NCBI GenBank assembly: GCA_035772405.1 | Contig: JAYKKM010000054.1 | Coordinates: forward strand, 4,190,001 to 4,254,000 | Reading direction: 5' to 3' | DNA length: 64,000 nt | From: Chrysogorgia sp. JL179-B06 | Taxonomy: Eukaryota; Cnidaria; Anthozoa; Scleralcyonacea; Chrysogorgiidae | Shown here: positions 1 to 11,636 of the stretch, one piece after another | Layout: every line of letters starts with the position of its first letter | How positions within the stretch are numbered: the stretch's first letter is position 1 | Notes under the pieces: model-generated | Databases searched by the model: none | Seen by the model: only the letters and a program-made list of their open reading frames with translations | What the model was told of the DNA's origin: nothing | Program-made: the position numbers and the translations under genes

Positions 1-2102
1 CTTCTTTCACCACTACAGTGTACTTTATGTGGGATGTAAAACTCTTCTCCTGCAATGGTAATTGGGGCTGGTTCAACCACTCCTTCCGACAGTTGCTCTT
101 TGATGATGCCATCGTAATCTTCAAGCATTTCTGAGTTCTTAAGCTTTCTCACTAGGTGTCGGAGTCGCCGTAAGCTACCATCTTTGTTGTTGTGGAGGGG
201 TGGATGATTGCCCTTCCACGGCAGGCCGGTCTCATACCACCCCTCTGGACTCCTTTGAAGCTGTTCCTTGAACTCATCATAGACCGTTGTCTGGTCACCA
301 ATTGGAGTATCGGCTAGTCCTAGCACATCCATCCGGCAGAGGCATTCATAGTTCACCGATGAAGTCTGGGTCAAGAACATAGGTGATAGGTCAACATCTT
401 TGCCAGGTGACATCACTGTCCACCCGACTGACTTGGTCAGTTCGGCTACTGGTTGCCCCGGTGTTCCAACTTTCTGGCTACTGGTTGTCTTTAATCTTGC
501 ATATTCACCAGCTCCTAGGATGAGATGAATTGGTAATTGCTCTTTACTGTCATTGTCTTGCATCACCACACCCTTCAGATGAGAGTATTTGGGAAGAAGC
601 TGGTCATAGCGAGGATTCTTCACGGACAGCAACTGATGCTTGTCAACTTTGGTAACATCTGCTTCTAACTGGAACTGTCCGTTTGTTGATTGTATTTTGA
701 GGTGGAAGACATCCATTTTCCTCGTAGCTACACCTAACAGCATTTCAACACATCGTACCTCTGATTTACTTGGATGAGCTTTAATTCGATCCAGTAAAGC
801 TGCAGATGCGTATGAGCTACCAGCTCCGGTATCGAGCAGCGCTCGACATTTTACGCCTTGTACATTGACTATGACCACAGGGTAAATCACGGTATTATCA
901 CTTACTTGGGTAGCTGTTAGGATCTTGTCACTAGCTTTCTGGCAAATGGAAGTATGGTGTTTTCTTTCACAATTCTGGCAGGTCGATCGGCTTTTGCACT
1001 CAGCTGCTCTGTGTTTTGCTCCCGTGCAATTGAAGCAAAGGTGTTTTTCCGCGAGGATCTTCTTCCGCTCGGTTACTTCAACGACCTTGTCGCAATCTTT
1101 AGACTTATGCTCGGGGTTTTCACAATAAACACATCTTCTCACGTGTGCTTCACCTTGCTGTGTTTGAAACGCTTTTCCTCTCGACCAAGGTTTCTCTTGT
1201 CGTCGTGGCTTGTTGTCGTCAATCTTGCTTGGTTTCTCCACCACCGGGTTTCTCTCCGTCCATTGTCGTAAGGCTTCCACGAATTTTGGAAAGTCCCATT
1301 CTTGCCAGTCTGCATCCATTCGCACCAAATCGCTATTGATCCCTTCCAATTTGTCCAGCGTCATCCGGACATATCCATTAATTTCTTTGAGTTTGCCCAA
1401 CGTTTCCAAGGACTGTACATTGAAAAGGAGGTTTTCATAAAACTCGTGAATCTTAGCAAGTTGTATACCACTTAGATTTGGCAGCACCATAATATTCTGT
1501 ATGTAAGCATTTATGATTTCACTTGGCTTGCCATATTTGCTCTTGAGAATCACCTTCGCACGCTCATAACCTTCGGTAGAAAAAGGAAGACCATCAATAC
1601 AATTTCTTACCTTAGGTTCAACGAGCTCTTTTAAGTATGAAAACTTTGTCACTGCAGCCACATCAGCGCGGTCAATTTCCACTTCGAAGTGGTTCCAGAA
1701 GCAGAGCCAATCTTGATGTGTTCCATCAAACTTCGTTACGACCAGTTTCGGTAATTTACATGTTATAGCAACTTTGCCACTTCCGCCTTTCTGGATTGTA
1801 GATTTTTTCGCGTCTTCGATTTGGCGCTCAAATTCCAGCTTTTGGATCAACTGCTCTCGCTCAAACGCCAACTGTTTCTCTCTTTCACGCGCGGTGAAAA
1901 TATCTTCTTTCTTTTTTAGCTCGGCTTTCTCCTCTAGTTCCAAATTTGATAATTTCTTTCCCAAGAGAGTCGATGTGGCGTCTACCTCTGCAATCTTATC
2001 CTCAATTTCTTTACCCCACGCAACAACATTCTCATCGCTTTCACCGTTCGCAAATTTCGTTTCTTCAACTTGTTGCTTTAACGTTTCCACCGCATTTACC
2101 AT
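1..2102 (-). CDS. BEL/Pao retrotransposon Gag-Pol, 3' part cut by window edge
   Basis: The minus strand stays open from an ATG at 2102-2100 to the left edge, about 700 codons. In order it shows a charged coiled-coil-like N-terminus, a Pao-type Gag region (motif KFDGTHQDWLCFWNHFE), three Cys/His knuckles near 920-1150 (CVYCENPEHKSKDC, CFNCTGAKHRAAEC, CQNCERKHHTSIC), an aspartic protease with LLDTGAGSSYAS near 810-850, the linker motif YETGLPWKGNHPPL, and the start of reverse transcriptase ending near FYIPHK. This order is typical of the BEL/Pao superfamily, which makes virus-like particles and copies RNA to DNA. The frame continues upstream of the ATG but meets a TAG at 2139-2141 and has no earlier ATG before a TAA. 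Either the ATG used here is the true start or the N-terminus is damaged. The rest of pol lies outside the window. Confidence 0.9.
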   Translation of the reverse strand, partial: MVNAVETLKQQVEETKFANGESDENVVAWGKEIEDKIAEVDATSTLLGKKLSNLELEEKAELKKKEDIFTAREREKQLAFEREQLIQKLEFERQIEDAKKSTIQKGGSGKVAITCKLPKLVVTKFDGTHQDWLCFWNHFEVEIDRADVAAVTKFSYLKELVEPKVRNCIDGLPFSTEGYERAKVILKSKYGKPSEIINAYIQNIMVLPNLSGIQLAKIHEFYENLLFNVQSLETLGKLKEINGYVRMTLDKLEGINSDLVRMDADWQEWDFPKFVEALRQWTERNPVVEKPSKIDDNKPRRQEKPWSRGKAFQTQQGEAHVRRCVYCENPEHKSKDCDKVVEVTERKKILAEKHLCFNCTGAKHRAAECKSRSTCQNCERKHHTSICQKASDKILTATQVSDNTVIYPVVIVNVQGVKCRALLDTGAGSSYASAALLDRIKAHPSKSEVRCVEMLLGVATRKMDVFHLKIQSTNGQFQLEADVTKVDKHQLLSVKNPRYDQLLPKYSHLKGVVMQDNDSKEQLPIHLILGAGEYARLKTTSSQKVGTPGQPVAELTKSVGWTVMSPGKDVDLSPMFLTQTSSVNYECLCRMDVLGLADTPIGDQTTVYDEFKEQLQRSPEGWYETGLPWKGNHPPLHNNKDGSLRRLRHLVRKLKNSEMLEDYDGIIKEQLSEGVVEPAPITIAGEEFYIPHKVHCSGER

Positions 2103-2301
2103 GGAATTCAGCGTTTCCCTGTGGCGTTCAAGGGCTAGCTAATTGTTATCTTTCTTCACGATATCGTCGGTTTTACTAAGCGTAAACTTAGAAGTTTCAG
2201 CTTTCCGGTCAGGTTTTTCTCCATGTATGTTTACGTCTCGGCGCACGCCGCGTCTCGATGTTCTGTTCGCTTTGTTTTAAATGTACTTGTTTATCAGCGT
2301 A

Positions 2302-2318
2302 TCCCGTCGGAGGTGCCA
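2302..2318 (-). other. Candidate primer-binding site of the BEL element
   Basis: On the minus strand the segment starts TGGCACCTCCGACGGG, three bases after the ACA end of the candidate 5' LTR. A TGG start just inside the LTR is what a tRNA-CCA-primed retrotransposon needs. I did not identify the tRNA. Confidence 0.5.
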
Positions 2319-2321
2319 CTG

Positions 2322-2503
2322 TGTGGGAAATGGTGTCTTGGTCACACCGGGATAAATCACTTTCCACACTTCTCAGTTTTATACTAGATTGTATTTTATA
2401 TTATTCACACGAAGTCACTCTGGTCACGCACAACACCTGTCGCACCACTAATCTAATTAAAATCAATGTGTTCATATGTGTCCTTATAAGGTCATGTTCG
2501 ACA
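2322..2503 (-). repeat. Candidate 5' LTR of the BEL element
   Basis: On the minus strand this 182-bp stretch begins TGTCGAACATG and ends TTTCCCACA, so it has TG...CA ends. It contains TATA-like boxes (GTATAAAACTG) and is followed by a candidate primer-binding site and then the Gag frame. It is short for a BEL LTR, and the partner 3' LTR is outside the window, so the upstream boundary is a guess. It begins about 18 bp past the stop codon of the gypsy pol fragment, so the BEL element seems to have landed in the gypsy 3' region. Confidence 0.45.
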
Positions 2504-2520
2504 GTTTGTAATAATTGTAT

Positions 2521-2669
2521 CTATAAGTCAAGTCTCATAGATGGCTTAACCGTGCGACCACTTCGCGTAACGTAGGAATTGTTTTGTCCTAGCTTAGAAG
2601 TAGGTCTGTTGGCAGCTTCCGAGGATGTGCGAAGATGACGACGATTACGACGATATCGATGACCCATTG
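2521..2669 (-). pseudogene. Ty3/gypsy Pol C-terminal tail, severed from the main body
   Basis: The minus-strand frame reads MGHRYRRNRRHLRTS and ends SYVTRSGRTVKPSMRLDL, then TAG. Basic tails ending in RSGR..KP..RLDL are typical of gypsy integrase C-termini in invertebrates. The matching upstream part ends at 21207, on the far side of the large transposon, in the same orientation. The ORF continues a little into the transposon's inverted repeat, but that part is not gypsy sequence. Confidence 0.8.
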
Positions 2670-2699
2670 TATGGGCGGCCGTTACCACCAAAAATAGTG

Positions 2700-3010
2700 C
2701 GGTGGTGAAACGGAACAGCTTGTTGTGAAATGGTTTAACAAAAACAGAAATGGTCCATGTTAATATCAAGTGGTTTAACGTTCCGCTGTGAAACCATTCA
2801 ATATAAATTGAAATGGATGAACAGTACGCGGTGAAATGGCTGAACTAGTTCTGAAATGGTTCAACCAAATATGAGTTGATGCAACGTATTGTGCAGTCAT
2901 TCAATAAGTTATGCGATGGTTCAACTATCGCATGTGAAATGGTTTAACTTGTTTTGAAATGGTTTAACTTGTTTTGAAATGATTCAACTATTTGCGCAAT
3001 GGTTCAACTT
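2700..3010 (+). repeat. Subterminal GAAATGGTT(C/T)AAC motifs
   Basis: Variants of a GAAATGGTTYAAC core recur about every 20-40 bp, mostly in one orientation. The same set occurs mirrored at 20888-21180. Regular subterminal motifs in DNA transposons are commonly transposase-binding sites; that role is inferred here. Confidence 0.6.
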
Positions 3011-3558
3011 AATGTGAAATAGCCTAAAGTGAAATAGCCTAAAGTGAAATAGCCTAAAGTGATATAGCCTAAAGTGACGGAAATAGCCTAAAGTGAAATA
3101 GCCTAATGTGAAATAGCCTAATGTGAAATAGCCTAATGTGAAATAGCCTAATGTGAAATAGCCTAATGTGAAATAGCCTAAAGTGAAATAGCCTAATGTG
3201 AAATAGCCTAAAGTGAAATAGCCTAAAGTGAAATAGCCTAAAGTGAAATAGCCTAATGTGAAATAGCCTAATGTGAAATAGCCTATTATGTGAAATAGCC
3301 TAATGTGAAATAGCCTAATGTGAAATAGCCTAATGTGAAATAGCCTAATGTGAAATAGCCTAATGTGAAATAGCCTAATGTGAAATAGCCTAATGTGAAA
3401 TAGCCTAATGTGAAATAGCCTAATGTGAAATAGCCTAATGTGAAATAGCCTAATGTGAAATAGTCTAATGTGAAATAGCCTAATGTGAAATAGCCTAATG
3501 TGAAATAGCCTAATGTGAAATAGCCTAATGTGAAATAGCCTAAAGTGAAATAGCTTAA
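3011..3558 (+). repeat. 15-bp minisatellite in left TIR
   Basis: About 36 tandem copies of GTGAAATAGCCTAAT or its AAAG variant. The unit shares GAAAT with the neighbouring GAAATGGTT motifs and so probably grew from one of them. A variant with an extra TAT (near 3284) is also present in the right copy. Confidence 0.95.
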
Positions 3559-4455
3559 TATATCCGGGTTTTTTCGGATGATACATGATACATTGTGTTG
3601 CGTGAAGGCCGACGCATTTTATTATTAGTTCGACTGTTTGTCTAGTTTGGCGATTTCGAAGTATTTTCTCATTCTTTGGTCTTGACTTTTGTGGTCCTTT
3701 ATTACCGAAAAAGGTAAGTCGAATAAAGATGTATTAGATATGTATCCATTTAAGATTTAAACTGCGTGCAAGTGTACGTACACTACAATCTGGTCTGTTA
3801 TCTTTAGACAGTAAGAACACGCCGCACTGAATCACTAATCAAACATGCATTGCATTCGAAGATCGATAAAATTCGACGTTCGATCACCGGCATCACCCAT
3901 GTCTTTGACTTATTAAGCGTTTATAATGTGGAGATAAGTTAAGAACTTAATTAGGCTTAGCATGCAGTCAGTTAATAATCTTTAGTCGCTGGTGCGTTTG
4001 AAGTTGTCGAAATTACAGTCAACAAATTAAATAATATTGCGAAGGCAAGTGGCAAACTAGCCTGCCCCGGCAGACGAATTAAAATATTATTAACAAACCA
4101 CTGCTCTGAATGATGTTTGCGTGCAGGGTTATCCCGCATGTTATGCTATGCACTATACAATTATACGCATCTTTACTCTCTGTTTCTGTGTTTTATTCAT
4201 ACCGATTAATGAGGTTTACGCATGTCCAGCTCGTGTGTTGCAATATGATACGCATTATCCCCGTCCCCTACAGGACATCATTGTGGTTCTCATTACCTAC
4301 TCCAAAACCGGAAAACCATGATCAGGCATCAGCAGTATTGCAGTAATGACTTATTATTTGATTTTCTACCTAGAATTTTAGCGAAATAAATACCAAGCGT
4401 CTATTCATTAATAGACTTTTTATGAAAATTATTGCCTGGCTAATAATTTTGAAAT

Positions 4456-4892
4456 TAATTATATTTATTATAATACGTCATGAGACAGATATTGTACAAC
4501 CTCAATTGACAAACAAATCAACTAACGTTTATATTTAGAAAAAACTCGTGGTCTCATGTCGAATTTTTAGGGGGTATCCCCCCTGCTTCTGACGATTAGG
4601 GGGCGCTATAGCCCTCATTGCCCCCTGGTTCCTTAACGGCCATGGTTTAAACAATTAATAAACAGTATATACAAGTAAATAAATTATCATCATTGTTGTT
4701 GTTATGATTATTATTTATTATATTATTATTAATTTATTTTATTTAACAAACCATGCAAAGGAAACAATCGTTTCGATTGTATGTTGGTTTTTGTTACGGA
4801 TTTATAACATTCAAAATTTCACCAAAAATGGTGTTCTAGTTTTTTAACCTTTATCTAGGGGTGGGGGGGACACTACGAGAATTGTCTAATAT
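4456..4892. other. Unique inner sequence before the integrase gene
   Basis: AT-rich, with two short G/C runs near 4570 and 4620. It probably holds the integrase promoter and 5' UTR. No convincing TATA box could be fixed. Confidence 0.4.
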
Positions 4893-7800
4893 ATGAACTA
4901 TAAACTTCCCAACCCCTTTGCTATAAATAATGAACAGACCCTTAATAATTTAGAATTTGTTCTCGTAGGGTATATATGGGATATTACAATGAATCAGTAT
5001 GCAATAGAGTTGCGAAATGGATTGCTTGACGTTGTCAGTATTCTCAGGGGAAATTCAGCTGGTGATGATCGTGAGCTATGTGTAACAAGACTTGAGGTAC
5101 TGACTGAAAATGCATTAATGCACGAAAGCATACCCCTTGACATTGTTGACATGTTGAATCAAGCGAAAAATATGCTGAAGAGGGAAACTGGGTCGGAAAG
5201 AGAATTTCTCTCCTACGAAGCTCCTGTGGAAAGGCAAAGAAGGCGAGGAAGGCCAAAATTTACAATTTCAGAAGAACAACTGGACTTCTTTAGAGGTATT
5301 GAATATTACCTCCCAGTTCAGATATGTACCTGTACTAGAAAAAGTATTTAGTGGTAAAACTAAGAAATTTTACAAACTTGCTTTACTACATGCCACATGG
5401 TACAGCAAAATAATAAACAAAAAAGATTCCCATATCAAAATTTCTCAATTACCACTGAAGAATTCAAATAAAAATCGTGTTTGTTTTTGTTATTACTAAG
5501 TTGCTTACGTTATTATATGACGTCATTGTTCCGCCATCTTTGATTCCAGTGGTCTTCAATAGCACAAAATGTATGAAATCATATGGAACAATACTAAACT
5601 AATCAAAACTACACATCATAAAAAACTTGGTTACCATGGTAACCCATGGCAATGTAACCCAATACCATCGATGCAGAAAAATAAATTTTACGAAAAATAA
5701 ATTTTACGAAAAGCCATGAAGTTTCATGAATTTATTTGAAATAGTTGAAACGTTATGAATATTCAAATCAGCGTGGGCAGATTCTCCACCCCCCACTATA
5801 GATAGGGTTAATTTAAAATTCAAGCTGATTAACATGTCAAAATAAGCATAGGCTATAGTCCTGTATACGCCGAGTAAATAGGGTTTTATGTCTGGGATTC
5901 TTCAGCTTCCTTGTTTGTTCGCACCGTCTGCCTGCTAATTGCACGAATTTGTAGCCCGAGTAAACTCTTCAGTAATTAAGCATCTTAAAATTAAATAAAA
6001 AACCGTTGTTTTCATTTAGAAAATGGCTTCTCACAAAGGGATATGGCTAAAATGCTTGGTGTAAGCCTACGCACGGTGGAGAATCGACTAGCGGAGTACA
6101 ACATGACGAACACGCGACGATTCAGCGATATTGATGATCAGTCCCTTGATGCGTACGTTCAGCGAATTGTCTTGCACTTCCCGAGATCAGGTCAGTACTT
6201 GTCAGTGCATGGCGTATTTTAATGAAAACATACACTGGGTGTACCATTAACGTTTATGGTAAAATGCATGTGAACCAATACATTTTTTCCTTCACTTTTT
6301 GTTTATCAAAGGATACAAAACTATTGAGGGTGAGCTTGTCTCACAAGGAATTCGTGTACAAAGGCACAGACTGCGGAATTCAATAAAACGCGTCGATCCA
6401 GTTGGGAGAAGACTTCGCGCAATGAATACAATTCAGAGGCGTGTCTACAATGTGCGTTCACCACTTGCACTTTGGCATATGGACGGGAATCATAAGCTTA
6501 TCAGGTTTTATAAATTTTACTCTATCCTCAGTTTTATATTTAATAATTACGATTTTGACATTTGCCAAACATAATTAGGAATGTTGGAAAGCATGCCCAT
6601 GTGATAACAGCAAATACTCAGATGCTTGCAGATATTAAATTTGCCCAGGACATTGTACGTGTGAGCAAAAGTACGATTTATATGTTTTCTTATTAGCGAA
6701 CAGATTACGTCACTGCCGTTGTATGATTCACTGCTCTCTTTAAAATTCTATGAGCCAATTCTATGTCTTGTGTTGTATAGATCATGGCTCACGTTAGGTT
6801 AATACACTAGCTATTTATCTTTTTTAATGCCCCCAAAGTACATTCTGTGAATTAAATTTTTTGTGTTTTTGGAAATATTTTCTGTTCAGTTATATAGATG
6901 CACAGAAGACGTTAGAACGTCGTGGTAAGAACATCAGTGACCCACTTTTTTGTTCTTACCGTGACGTCATCTGTGCATCTACATGTATAATTGCAAAACA
7001 TCGGCAAAATGCAATGTATTTGTTAAATAACGCTCTATTAAATTGTTATTATTAAAAGTATAAAACAGAAAACCATTTGCATTTTTTAGATGGCGTTTTG
7101 TTGTTCACGGTTGTATTGATGGATTCAGCCGTGTCGTTGTTTATCTTGCATGTAGTGTCGACAATACATCTGCGACGGTCCTAAACCTTTTTAAAGAAGC
7201 TGTTGCGACTTGGGGGCTGCCATCGCGTGTAAGGGGAGACATGGGTGTCGAAAACAGAGACGTGGCACGTTACATGCTTGCGCACAGCGCACGAGGGCCT
7301 GACAGGGGCAGTTACATAACTGGAAGAAGCGTACATAACTCTCGTATCGAACGTCTCTGGAGAGATGTTTATCAGACTGTTCTATCAAATTTTTACGACC
7401 TTTTCATGGGTATGGAAAGTGACGGCCTTCTTGATCCAGATAACAATAACCAGCTATTTTGCTTACATGCCATTTATCAGCCCGTCATCAACCAGATGCT
7501 TAATCGTTTTACGGACTCTTGGATAAATCATAAGATGCGCACTGCTGCAAACAAAACACCACTTCAGCTTTTCATTTTGGGAATGCAACGGATTGAGAGT
7601 GAGGATGGTGTCATTGCAAACGAGTATTTTCAAAATCTTACTGAGGTAATGGATCCTAATTGTCGTTTTGTTCAAATAGTTGATTTATACACCACTGCTA
7701 TTACTCTGCATTTCGACTCTAAAAGACAAAGGTTTTGAAATAACATGTCCCTGCGCAACGGCTTGAATATAATTGAATATAATTTATTTACCCTTTTTAT

Positions 7801-8034
7801 ATACGTTAGGTAGCCCTTGCAACGTACGGTGTTGATGCTGCGGCAGAACTTCCCGATGTTGACGACCCTACAGAGGGTGTTGTTGTTCCAGAAACAGTAA
7901 GCGAAATGGAAACGGATATGTTGGCCATATTTAAGGAAAGACTAGGTACTGTACAACAGGCTGATCCTTGGGACACGGAACCGTACTTATACGCCTTACG
8001 TTTATTGAATAGTTTTATAAGTGCTGGACAATGA
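4893..8034 (+). CDS. DD(36)E integrase/transposase, five exons
   Basis: Exons 4893-5295, 6020-6190, 6312-6504, 7090-7645 and 7810-8034 join in phase through GT/AG introns to 515 codons plus stop, with no internal stop. The protein has a helical N-terminal region, a basic RRRGRPKF segment, a helix-turn-helix ([20 protein letters not shown], about 138-157), an IS3-style second HTH ([21 protein letters not shown]), and an rve-type RNase-H-fold core. Catalytic residues are D249 (WHMDGNHK), D306 (RGDMGVEN) and E343 ([12 protein letters not shown]), with 36 residues between the second D and the E. This fold cuts and joins DNA ends, so the gene should mobilise the surrounding element. The start could also be the ATG at 4989. 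The gene converges on the HECT gene. I recall similar proteins annotated in fish and cnidarians as integrase core domain proteins. Confidence 0.9.
6890..6985. repeat. Foldback in integrase intron 3
   Basis: TATAGATGCACAGAAGACGT pairs with ACGTCATCTGTGCATCTAC, with GGTAAGAAC/GTTCTTACC nearer the centre. A run of related AAGAACGTGGT units occurs at 31520-31565. It looks like a small non-autonomous element within the intron. Confidence 0.55.
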
Positions 8035-8073
8035 ATATAGTTTAAACTCATGAGTAATACACCAAACCGTAGA

Positions 8074-9060
8074 CTAGAGCTGTGCCCGTTAGCAAAATAT
8101 TTTTGATAAGAAAAAATAAAGTGGCAAGTTATATGCATTTAATATATAAAATTAGTGTTTTTTTTAATATTTCACCTGCTGATAAAAGTGATAATGTCAC
8201 ATGTGCAATGCTTTATGTCACATATGTGACGGTAATTGCTGACTCGGCATCATAGTTCATTGCTATTTTTGGTAGACTATAGGACATTTGTGTACAGCTA
8301 AATCAATAAAGGTTGTCCTCTGACAAATCTAAAAGGTGAAAGCCAAGTGCGAAAAGTATGATGGGAATTACTCTGTAAATAGCTACGCAAACAGTACACC
8401 ATTTTTTTATACTCCGAAGTTATTATTATTATTATGTTCGCAACGCTATTGCAAACAAAAAGAGGGATAATGTTTGTTTATACCTTTGGGAATCACTCCT
8501 TATTACTTAATGTTTTCTACATGTTTAAGCAGCCGGTAAACTAAACAAACCTGCATAATTAAACAGTCTGTTGGTAATTATCAAAGTACGCAAGTATTTT
8601 CAAAGTACGCAGAAACCGGTTAATTTTTTATATTTTCCAAGTGCAAATCAACTTCCTTAACATTCAACCCCATCATTTCTGTCAAGCTTTTAGCTCAGTG
8701 ACCACAAGTTTCCCTGTATTTCAACGAGCGTTCTTACACAAACGGGGATTAAAATTTGTCGTTCCCAATGTACTTTTCGCGCTTGGCTTCCACCTTTCAG
8801 CTTTGTCTGAGGACAACCTTGATTGATTTAGCTGTGTACAATAAATAGAACAACACACAGCCTCTATAAATATTAAATGTATCATGTTAAACAGGATAAT
8901 TTTCAAGTTTCCACGTATGTGTTAATCTCTATCTACTGATGACGACATTAATTATTTAATTAATGAATTAATTAATTAATTTGTTGTCCATTTTTCGATG
9001 AAAATAATCGACTGTCAGAAATGCTTAAAAATAATCGATCTATCGGGCACAGCTCTAATT
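8074..9060. mobile_element. Nested non-autonomous element with two inverted-repeat layers
   Basis: Outer ends CTAGAGCTGTGCCCG (near 8074) and CGGGCACAGCTCTAA (near 9046-9060) are inverted. Inside, about 80 bp at 8288-8370 (TGTGTACAGCTAAATCAAT) pairs with 8765-8845. It lies between the two transposon genes. No target duplication could be fixed, so the outer boundary is tentative. Confidence 0.5.
8115..8120 (+). promoter_or_regulatory. Likely polyadenylation signal of the integrase gene
   Basis: AATAAA lies 81 bp after the integrase stop codon, in the expected strand and range. Confidence 0.55.
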
Positions 9061-9115
9061 CGGGCTACATATTTTGTGGTGCAATTAGTAATCAAGTTTA
9101 GGATAATAAATTCAA

Positions 9116-9614
9116 CCTCGTACCCAGGGCATTTTGCCTCCACGGTGGAAGGTCGGCGAAAATGGCACACTGGGATTGGCTGGTCACATGACACCCAGAA
9201 TTTCTGGGTGTTTTGATATGGTAATTTATGATAATTTAGGTCATTTGTCTTTGTTTACTCGATAATGATGAGAAATATGCAACGCTCTGCAGACTTGTTC
9301 ATATAAAGTATTCATCCTAAAACCAACTAATTCGTAACACATCGATGATTATCTCGTACAAATATCATGCAGGACGAACAAGTATATATCGACTGCAGTT
9401 CTTAACAATTAACCAAGCTCTTATATTTCGTATTTGTAGTGAAAGTTAAAGGCGAGGAAATTTCGTAACATGTGGATTTAGATGAATAAATTATACTCTA
9501 GCTGAATTAATCGAGTTTTAGAACTGGCCAATAAGATTAGGGAAACGACCAGCCGATCCCGGGGCCATTTTCGCCGACCTTCAAACGTGGAGGCAAAATG
9601 CCCTGGGTACGAGG
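9116..9614. mobile_element. MITE, CCTCGTACCCAGGGC family, copy 1
   Basis: Inverted ends of about 50 bp begin CCTCGTACCCAGGGCATTTT and end with the complement. TTCAA flanks both sides (9111-9115 and 9615-9619). The interior includes GGTCGGCGAAAATGG and CCAGAATTTCTGGGTG. A second copy is at 50702-51126, and single ends occur near 32062-32095 and 42424. Confidence 0.8.
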
Positions 9615-10006
9615 TTCAACAAACTTATAACTAATTAAACAAACAAAACCTAAAAGTGATAAACTCCAATTTCAAAGACAGATTACAATAATTGCGTCTT
9701 TTCGTCCCCAGGCTTCACCGAGCCATAGAGGGTCCCCTACACACCTTCTCAAAATGCATTCACGTAATATTTTTTTGAAAATGAATTTTGAAAAGACCAA
9801 GGACAGAAAAGATAAACAGCAGAATTTCCATAAACCCTATGAACAACTGTTCACGCAAGCCAGATTTGAAACTTTACGATCACGGATCACAGATTAAAAA
9901 AATCATCACTCATGTTTCACGAGTAAGTAAAATTACCCAAACAAGTTTCACGCCAAATGTATAGGGGACCCTCGGCCATAGCGTTCCTTCACATTGATGT
10001 CACGTA
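9615..10006. other. Sequence past the HECT stop codon
   Basis: AT-rich, with no further gene seen. It presumably holds the HECT 3' UTR. It contains TATAGAGGGTCCCCTA and an inverted TAGGGGACCCTCGGCCATA (9723 and 9958), a small foldback pair. Confidence 0.4.
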
Positions 10007-11636
10007 TCACACCATTCCAAAATACGCGTTCACAAAGGCGTAATCAAAAAAATTGAACATAGTCTCCTGGTCTGATGGTAAATTATCACCGATTGCCAAA
10101 GTAAGCCTGTTGATGCATGTATTACCGGTTGGCAGACATGAGAGCATGTGGTCATCAAAATATATGACTGGTTTCATGGTAAAACCAAGAACCGGCTCAT
10201 TTTCGGCTCCAGTGATGAATTTTAGAATGTCTTCTAACGTTGTTGAACCTCTTCTGCTCGCTATATCAATATACATCAATAAATAAAACAAATTATATTT
10301 TCGTCCTCCTTTTTGGTATCCGCAGTTACGGGCTACGGGACCAACATTTTTTTGCCAATTCCCAACACAGGGCTTATTTATTAAAGACCACGTAGAACTC
10401 AAAATTAAATGAAAACTTTAGTTAATATCTGTTAATCAATTGCTATTTAAATTACATTATGTATAAGAACTTGCTACAATAAGTTTGCGTATTAAACCAT
10501 GTGAATAAAATTTTTAAAAATTAATGTGTTTTACATGGTTGAATCTGCAAGCATCTTATCATTATACAAATCAGCATATCACCTTGTCTAACTTACCAGC
10601 AACTTCTTTAATGTAATTCAGGAAGAATCTGTAAGCCTTTTCTTCCTGCAAGCGCTTGTTTGTCCCAACATCACTAAACGATGGAGTCAGTAACTTTGCC
10701 AGTTTGGGGTAGGTGATTGAGCCTACTGCCGTTTTCCTTAAGAGATGAAGTAGACACGGCTTCTTTTGGAACAACTATATATTAAATAGAATGAAATAGT
10801 TTAAAATACATATGCAAGGCAACGCATAAATTACCTGTTTCATATACACGTTTATTATATATACATATATATATATATAATTTTTTTTTATAATATGTAC
10901 GTAATATGTATATAGTTTATAATATGTATTTTTAGTTTCCTCTCTTGATTTGTTAATTATTCATAATTTATGACAACAAATAACTATGCAGCATATTTAG
11001 GCTTTTTGAGCTTATGTAAATTATTATTCTCTAAGATGTTGTGTTAACAACGAAACGTTAGAACTTTAATAAATATTATGATTTCACTTGTGTTTTATGA
11101 AATATAATGGTTTTTGTCAAAATATTATGCTGGGCTTTGATATTTACCATAAGATTACGATTCCCGCCTGGTCAATCGATAAGAATCCTTTCAACATGTA
11201 GGTTGATATATATAGATATATATGTATATATATAATTTCCTACAATTTTTTTGTTATTTTAGTTGGCTTGGAACTTTTTTATTATAAGCTTAACATGCAC
11301 TTTCATTCCTTTTCAAGTTTTTGTTTTATTTTTACTGCTTTACTATCGTCTAATCCCCTTGAATATTGGACCTGTCATTTCTCCCTCCCCCTCAGTCTGT
11401 TTGCCGATCGACTTTAAAAATAGCAAATGATTTAACTTTGCGTATCTCATTAATTATTAGTTTGTTTATTCCCGTGCATTTGATTGGCTACTTTCTACTT
11501 GTAACACCCTTTTGGCATATATATATATAAACCCTATTTATTTTATTTCATCTCGTCTTACTCTGATGAAGGGCTCCGCTCGAAACGTCAGTATCTCGTC
11601 ACTAAATTCTTGGCAGTTTACCACCTTTTCACTTTG

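Larger units (their letters stand above)
2670..4455 (+). repeat. Left terminal inverted repeat
   Basis: About 1786 bp, matching 19597-21206 in reverse. The match covers the terminal TATGGGCGGCCG block, a diverged motif region, a 15-bp tandem array and about 900 bp of unique sequence ending CTAATAATTTTGAAA. The two copies differ mainly by array length and by a short CAGGACATCATTGTGGT segment near 4270 present only on the left. A small mirror ORF (4110-4346, and 19662-19925 on the other strand) has no recognisable domain. Confidence 0.9.

Noticed and set aside
925..2179. Several plus-strand ORFs of 60-122 codons
   Set aside because: They are antisense shadows of the BEL Gag-Pol frame on the minus strand, which has real motifs.
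3011..3558. CRISPR array
   Set aside because: Direct tandem units without spacers, in a eukaryotic transposon.
2984..3586. 200-residue minus-strand ORF of YFTLG / RLFHI repeats
   Set aside because: It is a translation of the 15-bp minisatellite; the unit is a multiple of 3, so frames stay open.
8260..8380. A host exon between the integrase and HECT genes
   Set aside because: The conserved-looking segment is one arm of an inverted repeat repeated at 8765-8845.
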